A stretch of DNA of 18,765 nucleotides. It comes from Laetiporus sulphureus 93-53 (Eukaryota; Basidiomycota; Agaricomycetes; Polyporales; Laetiporaceae). The position numbers and the translations under genes are program-made. Of this stretch, positions 1-7,621 are shown piece after piece. Below the pieces are notes generated by a model. That model saw only the letters and a program-made list of their open reading frames with translations. It did no database searches and was not told the origin of the DNA. The DNA is taken from contig NW_024468611.1 of assembly GCF_001632365.1 (NCBI RefSeq), positions 30,686-49,450 on the forward strand. Reading direction: 5' to 3'. Position 1 is the first letter of the stretch. Each line of letters begins with the position of its first letter.

Positions 1-101
1 GTTAGGTATATTCTATATCTAAGTCTCCGTCCACGTTGTGGACTAGTACGTGTGAGAAAGCACACATGGTTCTGAACGTTCTAGCAGGGAACGCTTCATA
101 A

Positions 102-251
102 CATGACTTCACGTTCATTGATAGACGCATCGCTATCAAGCTTTGCGTGGGACTAGGGAAGATTTCATTCAGAGGAATCAACAAAGAGCAGGAACGCGTA
201 GGGAGAGACATTGTGAGGTTTGAGAAGGAGTCGTGCTACTGGCCCTACTAG
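102..251 (+). pseudogene. E1 pre-gag ORF, C-terminal remnant
   Basis: The frame starting at 102 encodes about 49 residues ending Y-stop (TAG 249-251). It matches the C-terminus of the 267-codon pre-gag ORF of E2 (17515-17666). From the shared (F/Y)TF motif, 11 of the first 27 aligned residues are identical by eye, including K..C...G.ISF..I.KE, and most of the rest are conservative (I/V, D/E, R/K, L/V). Both end in tyrosine followed by TAG. Upstream, 1-101 is not cleanly open: a TAA sits at 99-101 in this frame and the other frames have stops, so the N-terminal part is broken or out of window. Family and function are not recognised. Confidence 0.6.
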
Positions 252-290
252 GATCAGTAAACATCTTTGTACTATCATATCAGCAGTTTC

Positions 291-716
291 ATGCCCCGGT
301 ATCAAGTCAGTTTTGTATTCAGAAACTACGTGATTGAGCACTACATCACTGACCTCTATCATCACCTGGTGTGCACGGGGTACTTCATCTATCAACCGCT
401 ACCATCAGAGTGATCCATTCTGCTTTATCATTATCCAGTTGACATTGAACGATGAGTCACCCTGCACACACCTTTTTGACTCATTGAAACAGACATCGAG
501 ATAATCGATCCAGTTCACGAGTGGATAGAAAACAATTACTGAGAACGTCTTGCTCGGTTGTATCAGGAAGACGAAGAACTCTTCTGGACAAACTGGTACA
601 GAGACTTTCCAGAACAAAGACACCCTCGCCCAACAAGGCTAGAAGAAGTGGCGGCACGAAGGAATCATCTCATCGAACTAGCACGCTTACCAGGAGCCAA
701 TAATCAGCCCCAGTAA
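291..716 (+). pseudogene. E1 second extra ORF between pre-gag ORF and gag, unknown function
   Basis: From ATG 291 one frame runs 141 codons to TAA 714-716, interrupted only by four TGA codons (411, 453, 477, 540). Across the stops it reads like a real protein: an aromatic-rich N-terminal half (RNYVIEHYI, GYFIYQPLP), a middle with acidic runs (ETDIEIIDPVHEW), and a charged C-terminal half (QEDEELFWTNWYRDFPEQRHP, then an R/L-rich helix-like tail). At 540 the context NY-stop-ERLARLY fits a lost arginine codon. E2 has no counterpart: its pre-gag ORF stop is only 15 nt from its gag ATG. No domain is recognised. It could be an element-specific accessory gene or captured sequence. Confidence 0.5.
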
Positions 717-779
717 AAGCCCATCATTTCAAACACACTCTCCGTCACCTCTTTTCCACTATCTTCAACATCGATTCCA

Positions 780-2603
780 ATGTCTCAGTATAACCTTGGA
801 GGCGTTGTGTTCCCAGGAGGACACACCGCAAGTGAACTGTCAGACCCCTGGAGGAGTAATGCCCCTTCTACGTCATCTGAAGCAGGACCAGCTGCCCCTG
901 CAGATGAACCCCATACTAGCAGCACACCCAAGGCGTCGGGAGTAGTCAGAAACCCGTCGCCCACTGCCCTGCCAGAATTCACAACACCTCAGACCTGGGA
1001 ATGGCAGGGGATTCCTTACGCAACAATTGAGGAAGCCGCAGACGCCGCCGCACCCAACACCATCCCAAACGATGTCAAGGAATGGACAATGAACGTGGTG
1101 CGAGCGTTTATCATGAGAGACGTTGTAAGCTCCTATGAAGCACTTCGTCAAAAGATGGATGAATGACATGAGCGCATGGTGGCCTCATTAGAAGAAGAAA
1201 TCCTGGCCCGCATCCACGTCGAAATAATGGTGGTGGAAACTCGAGACCAGCTAAAAATCGCAAGAGCCCAGATCGGCACCCTCTCCGCTGACAACGAATG
1301 GCTCATCAAGTCGAACAACAGTCTGACACTCGAAGCCCAAGCAATCCACAAGGACTTCGAAGACTATAAGGATGAAGTAAAGGGTCAGATGGATGCCCTT
1401 TACGGCAACATGGTCGCCCTGAAGGAGGCTCAGGAAAAGACCACTACCTATATCGTTGGCTTGGAGTCTCGACTCAATAATGCCATTATCAATGCACCTT
1501 CACAAGGTATCCAACCACCGGCCAACCAATCCAGTCAATCGCCCCATCGAATCAAGCTCCCAGACCCTCCCAAGTATTCAGGGAGAAAATCGTCAGAAAA
1601 CTTCGAGACCTGGTTCACCAACCTTCTAATATGGCTCGATTACAATCATTTCACCGATGACAAGGACAAAATTCGGCAGGCCAACGCACATCTAGAAGGC
1701 GGAGCAGCTCTATACATGAAGGAGTATGCAATCAAGCTCGCCTCCAGACAAGATGTCGGCACATGGGCCGAATATACCAGAAAACTGGAGATGGCATACA
1801 AGACGCTTGACCCCAAGCACACGGCACAATCTTTGCTAGATGCACACTGCGCGATTTGCCACAAGACAATGATCGCCTTCGCAGAGAACTTCAGGGCTTA
1901 CGCCCCTGAATCAGGATACTCTGACGAAGATCTAATCGTCAAAATCAGGGAACAACGGTCGACTCACATTCAGACGGTCATGTCAGTAACGGAGACTCTG
2001 AACCCATCCAAGATTCCAACCACATGGATGGATTATTTAGAATTCTGCTTGGAGATAGAAATCAAACACCTTCAGCAGATATCGGGTAACAAGTCTACTG
2101 GACAGACCACGGCAAATAAGGTGGCTACCCCCAAGGACCCTAATGCAATGGACACTAGCACACGAATCACACATGAACTATCCCTGGAACAGGACAGATG
2201 GCTGGCAAACAAACTATGTTTGTTCTGCAGAAAGCACGCCTATGAACGAGGAAAGTGATGCCCCTCCACCAAGCCAGAATACAAGGGTAAGCAGTTTCAG
2301 ACATGATCTGCCCTGAAGCAAGGACAAGGAAAAGGGAAGGGCAAGGCGACGAACGTGCGACAGGTGGAAGAAGAAAGTAGCGTGGGCTCATCAGCTCAAA
2401 TTGCAGCACTGGAACAAGGAATTGCTGCACTTCGTGGGATGAGCACAACGTCAACTACACCACCGTCCAGTAAAGGCAAGGGCAAGGCAAAGACGCACAG
2501 TGTGGACACGGAGTCAACTATATCGGCATTAACGGTCAAGGACACCAATGCGAGAATCGTCGAGATAGACGATTTCTCAGAGGATTTTCAGTACGAAGTG
2601 TAG
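780..2603 (+). pseudogene. gag: E1 Gag polyprotein, interrupted by three TGA codons
   Basis: Gag would form the cytoplasmic virus-like particle. The frame starts at ATG 780 after a pyrimidine-rich leader and runs 607 codons to TAG 2601-2603, with premature TGA at 1164, 2256 and 2304. The N-terminus is Ser/Pro/Ala-rich. A predicted coiled coil follows (about 1180-1480), then a retrotransposon capsid-like region (about 1555-2080) with LEGGA..YM.EYA, GTW, TLDP and FAE.FR, all shared with E2 Gag. A cysteine cluster (CLFC...C, about 2217-2261) is a degenerate zinc knuckle: the spacing is not the usual CX2CX4HX4C. A Lys/Gly-rich basic stretch around 2320-2350 suits RNA binding. Pol follows in the -1 frame. 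Confidence 0.88.
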
Positions 2604-2644
2604 ACGAGTCTGGTGCTACACTTCAGGACAATTGTATTAGTACC

Positions 2645-3346
2645 GTGAGAACGAATGTACCTAGCGATCATCTATATATTGCATCCACGGGTTTTTCTAA
2701 ACATTCGATCGAATTGTCGATAAAATTCGTATCATGGGAAATCCAGACAACGGCACTACTGGATTCTGGAGCATTCTCTTGCTATATTGATCAAAGATTC
2801 GCAGAGAAACATGGGTTTAAGATGATACCACTAAACCATGAAATAAGAATCCTCAATGCAGACGCCAGCCCCAACAAGGGTGATGCAGTTACTCATCGTG
2901 TAGTCACAAGCATCTTAATTGGGGGGCACCGATCAACTGAGAGTTTGCTCGTCACAAACCTCAGATGCATGTCAATGATCCTTGGCATGAAGTTCTTACA
3001 AGAACATAACCCCCGAGTTGACTGGGAACATAGAGAGGTCACGTTCTCAAGATGCAGACACACGAGGAAGCAACGAGTTAAAGTATGCGAAGAAGAAGTC
3101 AACCTTCTATCGCAACCTCGACTTGAAGATGAAGCAGTACTTCCTAATGTACATCAGGATGACAGATGGGATCAGGAAGACAGCTTCATCAACTGGATAG
3201 ACTTGCAAGACCAGGATCTTCATAACATGGTGCACGACATCCTAGGTATAAGCAAGAAGGTAAAGGAGCATTTGGTAGAACAGCCGGCAGAAGAGACACA
3301 GGACAAAGAGTATTGGTCCAAGTTTGTCCCTCCAGAATTCCATTAA
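2645..3346 (+). pseudogene. E1 aspartic protease domain and start of RT
   Basis: The retropepsin-type protease would cleave Gag-Pol inside the particle. The active site is ALLDSGAFS, with Asp-Ser-Gly codons at 2762-2770. About 75 residues on, ILGMKFL..HNP.VDW is the conserved second motif of Ty3/Gypsy proteases. The GTG at 2645 is not a credible eukaryotic start; the frame is open upstream and is probably reached by frameshift from gag. The remainder to TAA 3344-3346 is the linker into RT and ends FVPPEFH; the usual continuation FGDVFSKK is read directly past the TAA, so this stop is a mutation rather than a natural end. Confidence 0.85.
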
Positions 3347-4200
3347 TTTGGAGATGTGTTCTCGAAGAAGAGCTCGAAAAGAATGCCGATGCATAAGCCC
3401 TATGATCATGCAATTGATCTTGTCCCAGACACGGCAACCCCGAGACCGGCAAAAGTATACCCTATGTCTTTACGAGAGAAAAACTCGCTCGACGAATGGA
3501 TTGACGGTGAATAAGCCAAAGGCTACATTCGACCGTCTAATCCCCTTACGCCGCTCCGGTATTTTTCGTCAAGAAGAAAGATGGCTTTCTTAGACTTGTC
3601 CAAGACTACAGGGCATTAAACAGTGTCACCAAGAAGAACAAGTTCCCACTCCCACGAATCAACGATCTCATTGACGGACTCTCCAGGGCTAGTATATTTA
3701 CCACACTAGACCTGAGATGGGGGTACAACAATGTACGCCTCCACAAAGGAGATGAGGAAAAGGCAGTGTTCATTACCTATAGAGGATTATTTGAACCCAC
3801 TGTCTTGTACTTCGGATTCTGTAATGCCCCTAGCACCTTCCAGGCCATGATGAACGACATCTTAGGTGATCTCATTTGCACTGGAAAGGTGGCAGTTTAT
3901 ATAGATGACATTATCATCTTTACAGATAACCAGGAGGAACACAATCGACTGACCAAAGAGGTCCTACAATGACTCAGAGACAATGACCTGTTCGTGAAAC
4001 CAGAAAAGTGTCACTTCGCAACCACTTTCATCAAGTTTCTCGGACTTATAATCTCAAAAGGATCGATACAAATGGACTCAGAGAAGGTTGACGGCGTGCT
4101 CAAATGGCCGGTGCCTACCAAGATAAAACAAGTACAAGCATTCCTTGATCTGGCAAACTTTTATCGACGATTCATCAAGGATTTTGGATTGATGACCTGA
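3347..4200 (+). pseudogene. E1 reverse transcriptase domain
   Basis: RT copies the element RNA to cDNA. The N-terminal part (DHAIDLVP, YPMS..E, GYIRPS) lies in the protease frame up to the indel near 3540. From 3544 the frame reads FFVKKKDG.LRL..DYRALN and FPLPRI. The first catalytic Asp is in TTLDLRWGY (gac 3709-3711), followed by FGFCNAPSTFQ and the catalytic box YIDD (3898-3909). Thumb and connection motifs VKPEKCHF and FLGLIIS follow. The TGA at 3970 sits where the family has Arg (LQ-stop-LRDND), and the TGA at 4198 sits before PLT, again an Arg position. Catalytic residues are retained despite the stops. Confidence 0.92.
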
Positions 4201-4203
4201 CCC

Positions 4204-4750
4204 TTGACTCTATTGACCTGTAAGGACGCAACATGGAAATGGGAAGAACCTCAACAAAAGGCATTTGAGGCCCTCAAGACTGCATTCACTTCCGCCCCGA
4301 TTCTAGCACTCCCCAATGCAGTCTGTCCCTTTAGATTAGAAACAGATGCCTCGGACTTTGCCACAGGTGCAGTCCTTGAACAGTTGGGAGAAGATGAACT
4401 TTGGCATCCTGTCGCATATTACTCCAAATCACTCAACAAACACGAGTGAAACTACGAGATCTACGACAAAGAAATGCTAGCCATCATTCAGGCTTTGGAA
4501 GAATACTGGCAGTACTTCGAAGGACACCCTCATCCAGTTGAGATATGGTCAGATCACCTTAACCTTACCTATTTTCGCCAAGCTCAAACATTGACCAGAC
4601 GACAAGCGCGTTGGTCACTCTACCTTACACGTTTTAACTTCATTCTCCGTCACTGCCCCAGAAAGACGATGATGTGTGCCGATCCTCTGTCCAGAAGGCC
4701 AGATCATGAGAAGAGGGTGAGCAATGACAATTCAGGGCAAACTTTGCTTC
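4204..4750 (+). pseudogene. E1 RNase H domain
   Basis: This Ty3-type RNase H would degrade the RNA strand of the RNA:DNA hybrid. After the RT connection (KAFEALK, PNAVCPF) the acidic residues appear in order: ETDASDFATGAVL, then YDKEMLAII, then IWSDHLNLTYF, and finally ADPLSRRPDH, the conserved end of the domain. One TGA at 4447-4449 interrupts KHE-stop-NYEIYDKE, a position normally Arg or Trp. The domain is otherwise continuous with RT upstream and integrase downstream in the same frame. Confidence 0.9.
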
Positions 4751-4989
4751 GGCCCGAATATTTTGCCATCCACGTGATCTCAGCCACTCATTCCTCCGAA
4801 GTTGATGATGCAAAACTTCTAGAAAGAGTGAAATCGGCACTACAAGATGACGAAATGACCAAAGGTTACCAGCACCTACTAAAAACTGGCAAGCGAGAGT
4901 TCAGAAAAGACCTCCAAGAATGGAACTTTGAGCATGGATTGCTGCTCAGAAAAGAAAAGGTCTACATTCCAAAAGACTCTGTGCTGCGG

Positions 4990-6090
4990 AATGAGCTGAT
5001 CAAGCTGCACCACGATATCTCCACAGCCAGACACCCCGGATGATGGAAGATGCAAGAGCTGATTAGCAGGAATTACTGGTGGCCAGGGCTCACCATTGAT
5101 GTAAAGAAGTACGTCCAAGGCTGCGTAACTTGTCAAAGAAACAAGACGAGCAAGCAAAAGCCTTACGGACTGTTACAGCCTAATCCAATACCAGAGGGAC
5201 CTTGGGAAATGGTTACATGCGACCTGATTATGCAGTTACTGCCAAGCCCAGACCATAGGGGAGAAAAGAAGACTGCCATTCTGATAGTCGTCAACAGGTT
5301 CACCAAACATGCACATTTCTACCCAGTAGACGACATGGTGACAGCATCTCAAGTAGCATCAATTTTCTATACTGAAGTATTCAAACTCCACAGAATTCCT
5401 CGGCAAATCATATCCGATCGAGGCACCCAGTTCTCAGCCAAACTATTTCAGGAGTTTTGCCAGAAACTTCACATTAAATCTACAATGTCTACAGCTTATC
5501 ACCCTAAAACGGACGGACAAACAGAACGAGTCAATCAAATTCTGGAGCAATACCTGCGCATGTATTGCAATTACCAACAAACTGATTGGGCCACACTATT
5601 GCCCACAGCGAAATTCGCATACAATAACCAAGCCTCAGAATCGACAGGCCTGTCCCCATTTTTCATTGAGCATGGTCGACATCCCCGAATGGCACCAGAC
5701 GTACTGGAAGGAATACAACATCCATCCCTGGAACATCTATTCCACAACCGCGATCAAGCACAGGAACAAGCACATGCCGCTTTGGCGTTAGCAGCAGAAA
5801 GAATGAAGTGGTACTTCGATCTCAAAAAGCAGAACATCCCTTTCAAAGTAGGAGATGAAGTGCTTATTCGAGGAAAAGATCTCCATGTAAAAGTCAAAAG
5901 TCAGAAACTTGCGACTCAAAACTATGAACCATTCAAAATCCTTGAAAAGATTGGAACCGTATCCTTCAAACTGCAATTACCAGCGGATATGAAGCTCCAT
6001 CCGGTGTTTCATGCTTCAAAGCTCATAATGTTCCATCAAGATTCTATCCCGGGACGTGTACCTCCCCCTAATCCTCCAGTCATCATCGAT
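4990..6090 (+). pseudogene. E1 integrase with GPY/F module
   Basis: Integrase would insert the cDNA. The N-terminal zinc motif is HH...RHPG...CVTC, interrupted by a TGA (5041) right after HPG where Arg is usual. The catalytic triad is complete: Asp in VTCDLIMQLLP (5221-5223), Asp in IISDRGTQF (5416-5418) and Glu in DGQTERVNQ (5524-5526). The spacing is D-x64-D-x35-E, the classic D,D35E. The C-terminal DNA-binding part includes VGDEVLI and the GPY/F module in the form NYEPFKILEKIG, then LHPVFHASKL. From 5050 to 6363 there is no stop, the longest intact stretch of the element. Confidence 0.94.
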
Positions 6091-6093
6091 GGA

Positions 6094-6363
6094 GAAGAGG
6101 AATGGGACGTGGAGGACATCCTGGATTCTAGAGTCAGGTATAACAAAACCCAGTATCTTGTTAAATGGTTAGACTACGACTACAGCGACAATACTTGGGA
6201 ACCACTGGAAAACCTCACAAATGTCAAAGACAAAGTAAAGGAATTCCATAAGACACATCCAGATGCTCCAAGAGCCAAGCCGCGAACACGCAAAGCGCAC
6301 AAAATTGCTTTGTCCGACCACCCCGATGAATTCATGTTCTTCTTCCGCATCCATCCAAATGCC
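6094..6363 (+). pseudogene. E1 chromodomain at integrase C-terminus
   Basis: The segment EEEWDVEDILDSR, YLVKWLDYDYSDNTWEPLENL (6097 to about 6230) is a canonical chromodomain: a strand, the aromatic-cage Trp-Leu-Asp-Tyr region and NTWEP. In chromoviruses it tethers the integration complex to modified histone tails and biases insertion to heterochromatin. It is in frame with integrase. A basic tail (AKPRTRKAHK) follows to TGA 6364-6366, which separates it from the dUTPase in the same frame. Confidence 0.93.
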
Positions 6364-6366
6364 TGA

Positions 6367-6753
6367 GCACCCTACAAGGGATCTTCAGAAGCTGTAGGGT
6401 GGGATGTCAAGTCCACACAAGACATAGACATTCCCCCACATTCCAGAATGCTCATTGGCACCGGGCTTGCAGTGGATCCTCCAAAGTGGACATACATTCA
6501 GGTGGCCCCCCGTAGTGGGCTAGCCCTCAAAGGAATTGATGTCGCAGCAGGGGTAATTGACCCAGACTACACTGGGGAAATCAAGGTGCTTCTCGTTAAT
6601 ACGACCAGCAAACCATTCGAGGTCAGGACAGGCGATCGTGTCGCCCAACTCATATGCGAACGCTACGCTCCAGGAATCATTTTGGAGGCAGATAGTTCAC
6701 TCGCAAAGTGAACCATATGAGGCGCCAAAGGCTTTGGCTCATCGGGACGATGA
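6367..6753 (+). pseudogene. E1 C-terminal dUTPase domain of Pol
   Basis: dUTPase hydrolyses dUTP to dUMP and pyrophosphate, limiting uracil incorporation into cDNA. All five motifs of the trimeric family are present in order and in the Pol frame: motif 1 EAVGWDV, motif 2 PRSGLALKG, motif 3 GVIDPDYTGE (catalytic Asp and uracil-contacting Tyr), motif 4 GDRVAQLI, and motif 5 GAKGFGSSG (6721-6747). Motif 5 is easy to miss because two TGA codons (6709, 6718) separate it from motif 4. The TGA at 6364 separates the domain from the chromodomain. All three stops are explainable as former CGA. The domain ends at TGA 6751-6753, 18 nt before the LTR. To my recollection, dUTPase-bearing Metaviridae have been reported in basidiomycetes. 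Confidence 0.92.
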
Positions 6754-6771
6754 ACCTTGAGAAGGGGGTGA
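6754..6771 (+). other. E1 polypurine tract (plus-strand primer)
   Basis: The purine-rich run GAGAAGGGGGTGA (6759-6771) ends immediately before the LTR start TGTCACAG. This is the expected place for the RNase H-resistant primer of plus-strand DNA synthesis. It lies directly after the pol stop at 6753. Confidence 0.8.
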
Positions 6772-6857
6772 TGTCACAGTTTTTACCTGATAAGTCATTA
6801 TAGGAACAAATGCTATTAGGAGCATATTATTTTTATCATTTCTCGTCGCACAAGAAG

Positions 6858-6963
6858 TCACGTGACCTAATGAGAGATAAGATAAAGGCATCTAGTCACA
6901 TGACCTCGGATCTCTCTCGGCATTGTCACATGACCTCGGATCTCTCTCGGCATTGTCACGTGA
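6858..6963 (+). repeat. 30-bp tandem repeat with regularly spaced TCAC(G/A)TGA sites in E1 U3
   Basis: A 30-bp unit starting TCACATGACC occurs twice in perfect tandem (6896-6925 and 6926-6955). It is followed by the first bases of a third unit in which the site reads TCACGTGA (6956-6963). A further TCACGTGA lies at 6858-6865. The four sites start at 6858, 6896, 6926 and 6956. CACGTG is the canonical E-box palindrome bound by bHLH factors; a role as U3 enhancer is inferred. Confidence 0.8.
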
Positions 6964-7164
6964 CACTGAGCTCCTCGGCATGGCGTCATATGTCGCAATC
7001 GTCATGACACCATATTATATGCTCAAGAGGAGCTCCGTCTCCATGGATTATTATTAGGCAGCCAATCAGGATAATTGGGACACATCATACGATTGTAGCA
7101 CTGACCAGTAGAATAGCATGTGACTCGCTTAGGTAGTACTGTACAGTAGCATAGCAATCATGCA

Positions 7165-7207
7165 TATAAGGACCAGCGAGATGAGGAGGAGACCTCAGTC
7201 TTATTCT
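7165..7207 (+). promoter_or_regulatory. E1 LTR core promoter: TATA box and predicted transcript start
   Basis: TATAAG lies at 7165-7170. Exactly 30 nt after its first base is TCAGTCTTATTCT (7195-7207), at the same offset as the self-primer TCAGATTGTTTCT in E2. The U3-R boundary is therefore predicted near 7195. If E1 uses self-priming, its unseen primer-binding site should read AGAATAAGACTGA. Confidence 0.6.
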
Positions 7208-7459
7208 CCTTCGTCCTCCACTACCATCACAGAGGGGTCTTACCAGACACTCTCAGTGTGCTATATATATCTAGTATCATCCTCATTTGTGATAGCACCC
7301 CTCACCTCACCAGTAAGTCTTACTTTGCGACTAGCGACTTAGCCTCATCAGTGAGCACGTCGTATCGCCACAGCTCGTCACTGTAGGCTCTCAGCCAGGA
7401 GACCCTCAAGGGGACTCCTTATTTGGGTTGTCTATCTTTGTCATCGGCGTGCCGTGACA

Positions 7460-7592
7460 ACTGGGCACTTGAGCCATTGAAGATGCCTTCATGATAAGCA
7501 TATTACTGAAGATTCAGTGCAATGATGACCTTCAACAGCTTCATATAATTTTTCAATAAATACAGTTTCAGAATAGCTCAGTAAAAACAATA
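7460..7592. other. AT-rich spacer between E1 LTR and LINE
   Basis: These 133 bases carry no ORF and no recognisable motif. The base composition (AT-rich, few CpG) matches the block after 13388, so this is probably the same host sequence, split by the LINE insertion. Confidence 0.6.
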
Positions 7593-7621
7593 ACATCATC
7601 CCTTCTTGACCAGCAACCACC

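Larger units (their letters stand above)
2474..6753 (+). pseudogene. pol: E1 Pol polyprotein, degenerate (PR-RT-RNH-IN-chromodomain-dUTPase)
   Basis: Pol occupies the -1 frame relative to gag. Its frame is open from 2474, so it overlaps gag for about 127 nt. No ATG lies near its start, as expected if it is made by frameshifting, but I see no canonical X-XXY-YYZ slippery heptamer in the overlap. The frame continues to TAA 3344 and TAA 3512. Near 3540 one base appears lost (PSK.SPYA context), and from 3544 the +1 frame carries the rest to TGA 6751-6753. Interruptions there are all TGA: 3970, 4198, 4447, 5041, 6364, 6709 and 6718. Domains are listed separately. Confidence 0.9.
1..7459 (+). mobile_element. 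E1: Ty3/Gypsy chromovirus, decayed, 5' end outside window
   Basis: The order is extra ORFs, gag, protease, RT, RNase H, integrase, GPY/F, chromodomain, dUTPase, purine tract and LTR. RT and RNase H preceding integrase defines Ty3/Gypsy (Metaviridae), and the chromodomain after integrase defines the chromovirus branch. The left LTR is not in the window: position 1 already lies inside an internal ORF. The copy is dead. Its reading frames carry 14 TGA and 2 TAA premature stops and one single-base frameshift near 3540. The five bases after the right LTR (ACTGG, 7460-7464) should recur just before the missing left LTR if the insertion kept its target duplication. Confidence 0.93.
6772..7459 (+). 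repeat. E1 right (3') LTR, 688 bp
   Basis: The LTR starts TGTCACAG right after the purine tract and ends CCGTGACA, giving the terminal inverted repeat TGTCAC/GTGACA. It contains a TATA box (TATAAG 7165-7170) in the context ACCAGC...ACCTCAG, which recurs in the E2 LTR. E-box-like sites and a 30-bp tandem repeat lie in U3, and a GTAAGT occurs at 7313 in R/U5. The two LTRs in the window share their ends and core promoter but are otherwise diverged, so they belong to different elements. Confidence 0.87.

Noticed and set aside
2645..2647. GTG as the true start of Pol
   Set aside because: The frame is open well upstream to 2474 and overlaps gag; initiation at GTG is not expected in a fungal nuclear gene.
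6448..6711. An independent 87-codon dUTPase gene starting at ATG 6448
   Set aside because: Motif 1 lies upstream of this ATG and motif 5 beyond the 6709 stop, both in the Pol frame, so the segment is an internal piece of the Pol C-terminus.
411..6720. TGA read as a sense codon (alternative genetic code) in E1
   Set aside because: TGG is used normally for Trp in the same frames, the expected residue at several TGAs is Arg, TAA also interrupts pol, a frameshift is present, and E2 gag has no internal TGA. Decay explains all of it.
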